A DNA stretch of 64,000 nt, from NCBI GenBank assembly GCA_002633005.1, contig NMRA01000166.1, forward strand, positions 124,716 through 188,715, given 5' to 3'. The notes beneath the pieces are model-generated. The model was not told the DNA's origin. It was given only the letters and a program-made list of their open reading frames with translations, and did no database searches. The position numbers were made by a program, and so were the translations under genes. Source of the stretch: Phoronis australis. Lineage: Eukaryota > Phoronida > Phoronidae. Shown one piece after another: positions 55,301 to 64,000 of the stretch; position 1 is the stretch's first letter, and each line of letters begins with the position of its first letter.

Positions 55301-57377
55301 ATATCAATGTTCAATTACAAAGATGTGATTAAATTCTTTTCAGTTCTTGCCTAACCATGTATACCTTAATTAATTCTATAGAAAATTACTTTCTCAGTTA
55401 TAATGAAAGTCTTTGTGTATTGACATTTTGTTTTTCAAGCTCTCTAACACCAGTGGATCACGTGCTGGGCAAAACAATATTTATCTTCATAAAAATAAAC
55501 AGATTGATTTTGAAACTTTCAGCGCAAGTTTCCTTTATCCCTTATGATGCTAGTGCAAAATGATTACCAACAGAAAATGCTTTATCAATAAAGAAATAAT
55601 TGAAGATATTAGATCGTTCAAACTTTAATTTCCACACCTGTTACCATAGCAATGACACAATGAGTATTTTGTGATTGCTAAATTGAACCTTTTCAGCCCA
55701 ACTTACCTTTGAGTCATTTAACTTTTGTTTGTAAGCATGCTCGGCTAAGGTTTTATACAGCGGGAAAGGCCTGAAGTCTTTGTATCCATACTGATCTTCA
55801 GCCCATTTCCTGAATTCATATGGCCCACCACATAAGTTGTTATTTACAAACACGATGCACTTGTCACTGAAAACCCAGGTCTCTCCTTTTATCTCCTGAA
55901 ACAAAACCAAAGAATATGGAATTACAACCATGTGTACAGCAAGATGGTCGTCGTTCAACAGATACTGCAACACTAAACACATTGGACCAGTTAAGTATCA
56001 TCAAGGAAACTAGAAGCAAGTGCACAAGTAGCTGGCACCTTTGTTGCTTTTTTCTCAGCTGTTCCAAATAAAAAGCTGGTCGGGGGGGAGGCTTCATGTT
56101 GACATTGAAAGCAGATTTGAATACACAATTTTGGTTTACAAACTCTCAATACTCGGACCTCGTGTGTGAATTAGCTTACAGCATCGTCAAAAATGAGATG
56201 AGGAATTATTGTTACAACAAATGTGTAGACTAGCTAGTAGTTTCACTAAAAGTGATATCCATATGAAGACTGAGATTTGAACTGGCCACAACTGGTTGAG
56301 AAATGTTATTCAAAGCAGTACATCTCTGATCTAAATTGTTTTGTCCATGCAAACCAGTGCAGAAAATATATTTGTTTCAATTAATCAGTGCCAAAGACTC
56401 TTACCCTTTTCTTTTCTTCAATAAATAAATCCCACTCAAACTCAAACATTCCTGTGATGACTGGTGGCGCCACCTCTTCACCATGGTCATTGTGCAGGTC
56501 CTGCAAACAGAACAGGGTATAGTCTCTCTCAGATCTAAAACATAACAAACACAAGTAGTAACAACACATGTAATCTCTGTGTTGCGTGACCCTCATGGAG
56601 GACCATTCAAAGAATAGTACTGATTATTTTCTCTACAATAGACCACACTGATGTGTAGCACTGATCATCAACTCTAAAATACACCAGTGATGAGGCACTT
56701 TATGAGTTTATCTCATTACACAGGCTGAACTACAAACACAGAACCCTTCTACTGGAAACAGCTGAGATTTGAACAGCTAGCAGTTTACCACACTGGCTCC
56801 TGGGCTTTTATAACTGTCTTGTTTTGTTTCAGGATTACTTAACAAAGATGGATGTAAATGATAGAACAGCCTACAATTAATCCATAAAAATACATGTGCT
56901 GCGGACCACTATGGTTGATAAAAGTTGAATCATCTGGTGTTAACTTGGGTTTGCATTTATTCCCGTGAACATTGTCTGGTTACACGTTGTGGCTATGTCA
57001 AGTCAGAGATTCAAAAAGCTCTGTTGTAATCTCCAAGCAGTAATAACCGATTTCGACAACAAGACAATCACTGATCATGCACGTGCTAGATACACTTCAC
57101 TCCACAAATTGATTAGTCACAAGTCAGTGGAAGCTTAGACTAGTCTATACTGAGTAGTCGAGTCATGCAGGAGACAGAATCAGAGATAACACCAAACAAT
57201 TCCACAAATTAATTGCGTCGTAAACACAATGAGGAGGATTTTAATGAAAATCCTTTGCTCTATTAAATTTCCTAACTACATGTCCGAAGATTTTCAACAG
57301 ACCTCAGCAGTGCACTTCGCTGAGTGAAATGGCAAATCGCTCAGCAAGCCAACAACTTCGATTGCCACAGTCGCCAT
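52213..57377 (-). CDS. PPIL6: PPIL6, cyclophilin-like protein (complete, 8 coding exons)
   Basis: Eight exons join in frame to 894 nt, 297 codons plus stop (human PPIL6 is about 311, from memory). Residues 1-120 form the PPIL6-specific N-terminal region ([38 protein letters not shown]), and 121-297 a cyclophilin domain. Compared with cyclophilin A, Arg55 (R183), Ala101 (A230), Gln111 (Q240) and Trp121 (W250) equivalents are present. Phe60 and Met61 are replaced by Gly-Trp (NGWAQGG), Phe113 by Tyr and His126 by Tyr. The NGW-QGG signature is typical of PPIL6. Prolyl isomerase activity is therefore doubtful. The initiating ATG has an AAAATGG context. Confidence 0.95.
52967..53102 (-). CDS. PPIL6: PPIL6 exon 7
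   Basis: 136 nt, phase 1 to 2; acceptor tgtttcag, donor TTTGG|gtaaga. Encodes [32 protein letters not shown] and [11 protein letters not shown]. Confidence 0.95.
53413..53472 (-). CDS. PPIL6: PPIL6 exon 6
   Basis: 60 nt, phase 1 to 1; acceptor acttttacag, donor GAAG|gtaaga. Encodes [19 protein letters not shown]; human DIVYGKGDNGESIYGPTFED. Confidence 0.92.
53473..54658 (-). other. PPIL6 intron 5
   Basis: 1.19-kb intron. The part at 54130-54490 carries repeat-derived sequence (AATTGCCCACCCC, AATCGCCCACCCTGAC, CTACAGGAGGTGCTAGTATA). No exon seen. Confidence 0.6.
54659..54815 (-). CDS. PPIL6: PPIL6 exon 5
   Basis: 157 nt, phase 0 to 1; acceptor tgggttttcag, donor GGAG|gtttgt. Encodes [20 protein letters not shown] and [13 protein letters not shown]; carries the catalytic-Arg equivalent. 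Confidence 0.94.
55208..55270 (-). CDS. PPIL6: PPIL6 exon 4
   Basis: 63 nt, phase 0; acceptor ttcgtttcag, donor GAG|gtaata. Encodes [20 protein letters not shown] then E, the first strand of the cyclophilin fold. Confidence 0.93.
55707..55895 (-). CDS. PPIL6: PPIL6 exon 3
   Basis: 189 nt, phase 0; acceptor gtttcag, donor AAG|gtaagt. Encodes [20 protein letters not shown] through [15 protein letters not shown] to KQKLNDSK; human VISFVNGQFLGDALDLQKWA. Confidence 0.93.
56405..56500 (-). CDS. PPIL6: PPIL6 exon 2
   Basis: 96 nt, phase 0; acceptor ctgtttgcag, donor AGG|gtaaga. Encodes [20 protein letters not shown] and [10 protein letters not shown]; human ILVPLQEFAWHQYLQEKKRE. Confidence 0.9.
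57303..57377 (-). CDS. PPIL6: PPIL6 exon 1
   Basis: ATG at 57377-57375; 25 codons [20 protein letters not shown] then KCTAE; phase 0. Donor GAG|gtctgt is weaker than the others. Human counterpart LQVKVVGLFSCPNFQIAKSA. Confidence 0.85.
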
Positions 57378-58345
57378 TTTTGTTGTCCTTAGAAACGATC
57401 TGTTACACTAGATGGCGCTGTATCCTTCAGTCTCATTGCCAAGTTATTGCTTGGGCTAAGGGAAGTAGTCCCTACCGTACAGACGGGACATGCTGCTAAG
57501 ATTTTTTTCCAAGGCCAGATTTCCGAATTAATTCCAACGATTTCATGAAATTACTCGATTTGGCTATCGGGAGCAAAATAATAAATTTTCTGTTTCCACA
57601 CTTAACAATTTATTTCGCACAAACTATGCCAGATAACGAGGCGTTTCTCGGGAACAAATTACCTGAACTAGTAAAATATGCTGCAATGACCTAAAAACTT
57701 TAACTACATGATTGCGACTTTTCTTTAAAGTGACTGAGTGTCGATCAAAACTGTAGGCCCCTACTCCACCGTTATTGTATGTCTTTTAATTGATTCATGT
57801 GGGGACGACTGATGTTTTTACTATGTTTGTTTGTATAATTGTGCAAGTTCTTTTCTTCATATCTTTCTCTACATGTCTGTAAATAATCGTTCTATAGCGT
57901 TTGTTGTATCGGTAACTAGCTCTTGTGTTGTTTTTCTTCATGCTACCTCTGTTACACCGATGCAAAATAAACATTTTACCCGCGTTTAGTACTTAGACTA
58001 CTTACTTATTTCTTTCTCTCTTACTCTTACTAGTCCGTATGGAGATTTGGCTGCCCGCTACTCGGCACGGGAACTGACGGGCTTCAGGTCAGCCAGCCGC
58101 TCAAGGCTGTGTTCTGGTGCACGGCGGCAGCCTTAGTAAAGCATGCTATGATTTTGTTGCATTCGTGTGTCCTGGCGATCGGTAGGCCAAACTTGTGCGC
58201 GTTTTTGCGCGGCAGTCGTGGTGCAGTTTGGCGAGTAGCGCCGAACTGACACCTGGCGCAAACATCGGACTGAAGCTCTTCCCCATATAAAGTTGTAAGC
58301 AGGTGTCGTTGCCTTCGATTAGGTGGTATCCTGAGTACTAATTCA

Positions 58346-58647
58346 CATGCGCGCACCAAGGGAAGGCTCGAACGAGCCCCCCCCCCCCCCCCCCNNNNNN
58401 NNNNNNNNNNNNNNNNNNNNNNNNNNNNNNNNNNNNNNNNNNNNNNNNNNNNNNNNNNNNNNNNNNNNNNNNNNNNNNNNNNNNNNNNNNNNNNNNNNNN
58501 NNNNNNNNNNNNNNNNNNNNNNNNNNNNNNNNNNNNNNNNNNNNNNNNNNNNNNNNNNNNNCTTGTCTTTCGTTTTCTCGGACTTTTTCTTTCTCTGAGG
58601 CGGACCTTTTTTGCCCAATTAGCCACTGCCTCCTGGGTGCGCGCATA
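58346..58647. mobile_element. TIR element, CATGCGCGCACCC family, copy 2 (with gap)
   Basis: Ends CATGCGCGCACC and GGGTGCGCGCATA; interior CTCGAACGAGCCCCCC and GAGGCGGACCTTTTTTGCCC as in copy 3. Flanks ATTCA and ATTTC are only partly alike. Contains the N run. Confidence 0.75.
58395..58561. other. assembly gap (167 N) after a C run
   Basis: The gap begins immediately after a run of at least 14 C, at the same position where other copies of the element have G/C homopolymers, so a sequencing stop is likely. Confidence 0.97.
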
Positions 58648-59381
58648 ATTTCGTTTCGCGAGGGAAACCCGCACAAACTTCCTGATTGTCGCGCGGCCTG
58701 AACCTGCACCACCGGTGCTCTCTTTCCGCCGGCGGAACAACCGGTGTGCAAACCTCCCAATCGGCGCAGTACCCGACTGCCGCAAGTACGCTGGATATGC
58801 AGGGGCCATGGGGGTACTGTACAGCGCCTGAGTAATCAGCCCGTCGGGATATAGCCGGCCGTGTCGTTATCAGTTTGACAGAGCAGAGCAATGTTTACAT
58901 AGTCTAGCTCTCGTTTTGTTTGCTTTCCGTATGCTCACGTAATCCAGCAATTATATGTTGTAAACAGTGCACCTGACGCTAACCGATATTTTAAAATACT
59001 ATTTGCAAACGACTTTCAACAAATCCCGTGAAGCAGGTGTGTTTTGTATGAAACACTTTCACCAAAAAACTTCGAATGGAGAAGAACGGTTGACTTTCAG
59101 AGAAATTAAACTTAACTTTCACCTGTTGATTCATTTGTGTGACTGTAAGCTCGACCAGCTTAACCACAGTATTATGTACCAACACCAAAGGCGTGCTTGA
59201 CAAGTTGAATCGAGCGTGCATGATTCTAGATTAGATCGTGATAGTGGATTTTTTTTATTTTTACACTCCAGGAGAATGGTACGTAATGGTCACAGCCCTC
59301 CGGCGTCCCGAGTTTTCCCGTGTAGAATATCCAACTCCTGCCGACAATGGTTCTTTCAACACAGTTTACATTTTACTGTAG

Positions 59382-59637
59382 CATGCGCGCACCCGGGGGG
59401 GGCTCGAGGGGCTCGAACGAGCCCCCCATTTGGTGAAGTGGGCGAAAAGGTCCGCCTCAGAGAAACAAAAAGTCTAAGGAAACGAGACAAATGTCTAGTA
59501 AAGAGGTACAGACGCACAGTTCACAGTACTGAAGGTGGTAACCCGTTTTTTTAGTCCTCCAGCTTTTTTGTTAGCGCAAAAGGTCCACTTGGTCAGAAAT
59601 TCGAGCCCCCCCAAACTAAAGGCTGGGTGCGCGCATG
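59382..59637. mobile_element. TIR element, CATGCGCGCACCC family, copy 3
   Basis: 256 bp, inverted relative to copies 1 and 2. Ends CATGCGCGCACCC and GGGTGCGCGCATG, flanked by a perfect 5-bp duplication TGTAG (59377-59381, 59638-59642). Interior includes GGGGCTCGAACGAGCCCCCC and AAAGGTCCGCCTCAGAGAAA. Confidence 0.85.
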
Positions 59638-60935
59638 TGTAGTCTAAATCATCCATAACACCATAACACGAAAAATTTCAGCCGATTTCGAAAGGCAAGT
59701 TGAAATAAGATGCCTAATTATACAGTGAGCAGAGAAATGTAGCCTATACTTTATGACACCGGTCTTCAAGATCAATTATTGGAATTCAATTTAGTACGTC
59801 GTTCAGAATCTTGACCATGCCTTGTATGAAAATGTTTTCATATTTGTGTCAAGGGGAACTTTAATCTACCTTGCCATACAGAATCAGTATGAACATGCCT
59901 CGATGATTACAAGGATCCCAGCGACGCCGCATTTGCAGACAAGTGGTCACAACGGTCGGGGGCAGTCGGGGTCGGGGGAGAGTTATAGTGGTCGCAGGGT
60001 TGGGTGACAACATTGATGTTTACTGATCCAATAACAAATCTCTTGATCATGCTAGAAATCTGCGATGGCACTTAAAAGGTCACTAGTCTTGTTTTGGTGA
60101 TTACTTTACTCAACCCTCGGCGTTCTGCCGGTCACCGCACTATGAGTGTTGCCAATGCATCATCAATTGGCGTCCGGTCACTTGTGTGATTAAAGCATGA
60201 TGCAACTCAAACATTTGTGCAGTGGTTGCAAAGCTTTATTCTGCTTCAGAGTACGGGATGAGAAAGTCGTTTTTGTATATGTTAATCATCAGTGGAACAC
60301 GAAACCGGAAGTTTGGTATCCTTTTAACTGATGTTTCGCTGTTAACCTTTTCACGGATGTTTCGCTGTTGGCGCCGCTTTTTGATTTTCGCTGATTTTGG
60401 AGAAATTCGTGCCTAAATGTTTCAACTATTGTTACTCGTTTATTTGCCTGTGTGTCTGATTGTTGATCACTGATACAGATGGCTGAGTTGTCCTTTTCAC
60501 ACGTGATGAACCTCGGCCAAGCCGGCGCCGGCGTCATCACTAAAGGATTTTTTTAAAGACATCAAAAATTCGACAACAAATATCCGGTAGCAGAGTCCAT
60601 TGAATGGAAAATTAATAACAACACAATATTGTTAATTTAGTTTTATGCTGCGTGCTATGTCTCGCTCATGGCCAACAAATGCCGATGCCAACTAAAACTT
60701 GGACTTCAAAGAGAATTACATGTTGGGACTCCAGCTAGGGTGGGGTATTGACCGGCAGCCCAGAGCACTTAGCATAGATGAACGAGGTACCAACATCTGA
60801 CCACAGGAGCATGATTTAGAGTCCACCTCAGTATGTATAGAAATGGACGTCTGCCGTTCATTGTCTGCACTCTGGGTGTGACCCGGCCCTGGGGGCCTTA
60901 CAAAGGGCCCAGAAAATGAGCTAGACTAGATAATC

Positions 60936-61340
60936 GAGTCACCGGCCAAAACTGATTTAAAACGAACAATAGTACCGCACTGAACACCGAATGACCCATG
61001 GCAGAAAAATTGCACTCTGGAATGGGTCCGGCAGAAACCAAAAAAGGACCTCCCCAAAAATGAGCTAGCACAATGACATTCGAGGTACCACACAAAACCA
61101 ATTCCATATGAGTCAATACATGTCACAGATCACGAAACTCTCAAAAATCTCAACCACGATATGTCATGTTTGAGACAGTTAGATTTTCAAGGTATCGGTT
61201 TGAACTGATTTAAAACCAACAATCGTGCTGCACTGAACACCCAATGACCCCTGAAAGACAAATTTTACTCTGGAAATAGTCGGCCAGAAACCCAGAAAGG
61301 ACATTGAAAATGGAGCTACAACTGTCCATGCAGCTTCCCC
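60936..61340. repeat. left-arm subrepeats
   Basis: AACTGATTTAAAACSAACAAT, GCACTGAACACCSAATGACCC, CTCTGGAA and CAGAAACC occur in order twice, from about 60948 and again from 61203, offset about 250 bp. Confidence 0.75.
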
Positions 61341-61799
61341 CTGCTAGTTCAAGTACTCGGGTAGGAAACCCAAACAACTGGACAACAAGATGTTAAAAAT
61401 TGCACAACGGAAATCGAAGTATACATATTCTCAATTGGTGACAAAAGTGGTGTATTAGTAATAAGTTAACTGCAAAAAATGGGATCGCAAGAACAAAAAC
61501 TAATTATAGAAAACTTTCGTTCACTAAAACTTGTGTTTACTCTCATGATCACAAGAAGCGAAAAGCAGACTGGTGTCAAAATGTAAGACAGTTAATTCGC
61601 CTAGTGGTAAGTTTTTGAAGAAATTTTACATGATGTCGAAATTCAGCGTAGTGTATAGTGTTTTAGTTTCGCGGAGACATTTTTCGATGGCCGATATAAT
61701 GTCCTCCGTGATAAAATAAAAATCATCCCTAATTTGGTGAGCAGCCACGGTGGAGTCCCAATGCTATTTAAATAAATACATAAACAACGACGTGTTTCG

Positions 61800-62680
61800 G
61801 TAACAAGGGGTCTCTCTGCAGCATTGCCTGTTCTGCATGCAATGACAGGGTGTGACGTCACAGTAGCACTGTATAGGAAAGGGAAAGTGAGGCCTCTGGG
61901 AATCCTGATGAAAGACTCATCTGGGACACTTATCAGCTTCTTCTCAGAGTTAATAAGCATAGATGTCCCAGACGAAAGAAAGTTAGAAGACATATGCCTC
62001 CTATTTAATGAAGGGAGGAGTCAAAGATGTCAATGAAGCGCCGATATCTGAAATTAATAGAGATGACTGGAAAAATAAACAAGGTAATAACTGTAATTGA
62101 TAAAACATAGTTCATAAAAGCAACGAAAATAATTTTAAATGGTTTCATAGTATTAAACCAAAAGGCCCAGGCGGTTTCACGTCATACTTAAAAACAGTAA
62201 ATGGTGGAGAGGTTTTAAGATTTTGTTCGTCAGCTCTTAGATAATTGGTCCCTCGTCCATTAAATTTTCTCAGTTTCAGGAAAAGTCGATGTCCAACATC
62301 AATAAAATTGACTGCGCACAGCCAATCTTTGGCATAGTTTCCTCCTTGCCGAAAGACACTGTTGAACTACCTCAAACGAACCCATTTTTTGCCTTGCTCT
62401 GGGGTCAAGTGGATTCGGCCAAATCCGGGAAACGGTTGGATCCTCTTACCTACGGTTGGAAGGTACAAGATGGATACTACACTCCCGAATGGTTTTGTGG
62501 TTCTGCCGTTCTTGATGTCCTTTTCGAAGGTGCTGGTCTTGTACAAGAAAACCAAGCCGATCAAGAGGTACCGTAATTGGACTAAGACGAAACAAGCAAG
62601 CCCGAATCAAGCTGGAGTAGCAGTGACGAATCTGATATTGAAACGTATTAAAACTAACAGGAAACTACTGTTGACATTAA
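61800..62680 (+). pseudogene. decayed gene of an uncharacterised HAMTGCD-motif protein family
   Basis: Three collinear pieces in different frames. First (to 62036): LPVLHAMTGCDVTVALYRKG, then LISFFSELISIDVPDERKLE. A frame change near 62010 leads to GVKDVNEAPISEINRDD. Next (62289-62576): SSLPKDTVELPQTNPFFALL, then DPLTYGWKVQDGYYTPEWFC. An acidic tail, WSSSDESDIETY and stop, lies in another frame near 62611-62650. I recognise this order (H-A-x-T-G-C-D, then a GW..DG...P.W block, then an acidic tail) from many predicted invertebrate proteins without assigned function. Frameshifts imply a dead copy; introns could explain part of it. Confidence 0.55.
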
Positions 62681-63133
62681 ACATATACAACTAGTAGCTT
62701 GATGTTCTAGTCGATACAGTGATTTTAATTATCTGTTACAATGCTGTTTGAAAGTGTTGCTTTATTTCATGTAGTTTATTTTGATTAAAGAAGGTTTTTA
62801 AAAACACGTCTGTTACTTTTCTTTCAACGTAATGCTTAGTAGTCAATGGGATGAAAGAGCTCTTTGGAAATAATTTTCGTGACTCCTCGATCTAGCGCAA
62901 ATTTAGGGGCCATATGTTTTCGCTGACGTATCCTTTCTGCTGGCAGTTTTGATAGCGTTTTATATTTTACACAATCTGCGTTCTTAAACTTCATTGAGTG
63001 GGTTGGTAATAGACAGTTCCTGGTATCCCAAAGTTTTACTGTTATCAGGTACTTTCCAAAATGCTCCACCATCATCCATTTGACAACCAGTGTGAGAGCT
63101 CAGTAGACGCAAAAGTATAAACTCATCTAATAT

Positions 63134-63300
63134 GCAGTGGCGGATTTAGGGGGGCAAGGGGGCCATGTCGCCACCCCCCCTAAAANAAACAAAGCATAGG
63201 CCCTGAACACACCCCGTTTAAACCGTTTGTTTTAGTCAACAGGTCCGCAAACCTAAAATTCGGGACCTCTGCATCCCCACAATTAGGCTGGGCGCGCGCA
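63134..63300. repeat. fragment with CAGTGGCGGATTTAGG end
   Basis: Starts CAGTGGCGGATTTAGG and contains GGGGGCAAGG...CACCCCCCC around the N at 63186. It ends beside TAGGCTGGGCGCGCGCAT, reminiscent of the CATGCGCGCACCC element end. Looks like one element nested in or abutting another, inside the large element. Confidence 0.45.
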
Positions 63301-63349
63301 TCTGCCGAAATTCTGGTTATTCCTCTGCCTCACCAACTAAAACTCCTGG

Positions 63350-63810
63350 ATCCTTTTAGGGTTTCTGCCAGGCACAATCCAGAGTGAATTTTGTCTGTCA
63401 CAGGGCATTGAGTGTATTGAACCTCATGGAATTGCCGTTTTGCGTTGTACCTCGAATGTATGTGCCAGCTCATTTTTTGGGGGGAGGGCTTTTTTGGTTT
63501 CTGCAGAAATTCCAGAGTGCACTGAATTCTGCCATGGAACATTTGGTGTTCAGTGCGTTACTATTGTTTGTTTAAAACCAGTTTTGGCCGGTACCTCGAA
63601 AATCTAGTCTAGCTCAAATTTGATGGCATACCGTGGTTGACTGTTCTGCCGGGCACAATCCAGAATGTAATTTGCCCTACGTCATACTATAGGGCATTAG
63701 TGATCTGTGACATGGAATTGGTTTTGTGTAGTAGGCTACCTCGAATGTATGTGCTAGCTCATTTTGGGGGGTCCTTTTTTGCTTTCTGGCGCCGGGACCC
63801 ATTCCATTGA
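63350..63810. repeat. right-arm subrepeats
   Basis: TTCTGCCRGGCACAATCCAG, CATGGAATTG, TACCTCGAATGTATGTGC and AGCTCATTTT occur in order twice with an offset of about 280 bp; this is the inverse of the left-arm motif set. Confidence 0.75.
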
Positions 63811-64000
63811 GAGTGCAATTTGTTCGTTTGTCATGAGTGGGTCATTCGGTGTTCCGAACAGCCTAAATGAGTGCGGATTGTTTATGAGTTTTGGTTGGTA
63901 CCTCGAATATCTGGTCTATCTAATTTTTTGGGCCTTTTGTAAGGCCCCCAGCTAGGGGTCACACCCAGAGTGCGGACAACGGCAGACGTCCATTTCTGTA

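Larger units (their letters stand above)
57378..60835. other. PPIL6 5' flank and repeat-rich intergenic DNA
   Basis: No protein-coding gene recognised. The PPIL6 promoter should lie within a few hundred bases of 57378. GC-rich sequence at 58000-58880 encloses a TIR element with a 167-base N gap; a second TIR copy is at 59382-59637. A short GC-rich frame at 60480-60557 (MAELSFSHVMNLGQAGAGVI) has no donor site and was not accepted. Confidence 0.5.
60836..64000. mobile_element. large element with long inverted arms and decayed ORFs
   Basis: The left arm (60836-61140) aligns with the reverse complement of the right arm (about 63650-64000): AATGGACGTCTGCCG, CACTCTGGGTGTGACCC, GGGGGCCTTACAAA, GAACACCGAATGACCCA, CCAAAATGAGCTAGCACA, CATTCGAGGTA and CAAAACCAATTCCAT occur in the same order. 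Each arm continues inward as diverged subrepeats of about 250-290 bp. Between the arms lie coding remnants (61800-62680). The right arm reaches the window edge, so the element probably extends further. Likely a DNA transposon; superfamily not assigned. Confidence 0.75.

Noticed and set aside
58084-58809. 241-codon minus-strand frame
   Set aside because: Crosses the 167-base N gap and a TIR element; the continuity is created by the Ns.
60480-60557. GC-rich start MAELSFSHVMNLGQAGAGVI as a possible first exon
   Set aside because: Runs to a stop within 26 codons with no GT donor before it; no family match.

Overview
The window is eukaryotic nuclear DNA from an invertebrate animal. It is AT-rich and intron-rich, has short GT-AG bounded exons, and carries many small inverted-repeat transposons and degenerate repeats. 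The proteins resemble their vertebrate orthologues closely and the intron layout looks conserved, which suggests a slowly evolving bilaterian, perhaps a marine deuterostome. I cannot name the species. Six N tracts (five single N and one 167-base run) show a draft assembly.

Four protein-coding genes are supported. (1) + strand, 1211-2372: the last two coding exons of a MAP3K4 (MEKK4) orthologue, whose 5' part lies left of the window. (2) + strand, 16018-23607: three exons of a CD164/endolyn-like lysosomal sialomucin; the signal-peptide exon was not found. (3) - strand, 47878-31497: a complete DNAJC11 of 16 coding exons and 559 codons, the same protein length I recall for human DNAJC11. (4) - strand, 57377-52213: a complete PPIL6 cyclophilin-like gene of 8 coding exons and 297 codons. 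In the two complete genes every exon joins in frame with consistent intron phase, which is the strongest evidence for the models. CD164 and DNAJC11 are convergent; DNAJC11 and PPIL6 run in the same direction.

The remaining sequence is intron, UTR and repeat-rich intergenic DNA. It contains a hAT-like miniature element with an exact 8-bp target duplication inside the last DNAJC11 intron, three copies of a GC-rich terminal-inverted-repeat element with CATGCGCGCACCC ends, several other MITE-like families, minisatellites (24, 21 and 18 bp units) and a tRNA-like SINE head. The right end, from about 60836 to past the window edge, is a large element: two long inverted arms built from internal subrepeats flank frameshifted coding remnants of an uncharacterised invertebrate protein family with a HAMTGCD-type motif. 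This is the best candidate for something poorly described.

The genes do not form a pathway: MAP3K4 is a stress-MAPK kinase, CD164 a lysosomal/endosomal membrane mucin, DNAJC11 a mitochondrial outer-membrane J protein, and PPIL6 a divergent cyclophilin. Their grouping is of interest for gene-order conservation: from memory, human CD164 and PPIL6 are neighbours on 6q21 and MAP3K4 is also on 6q.
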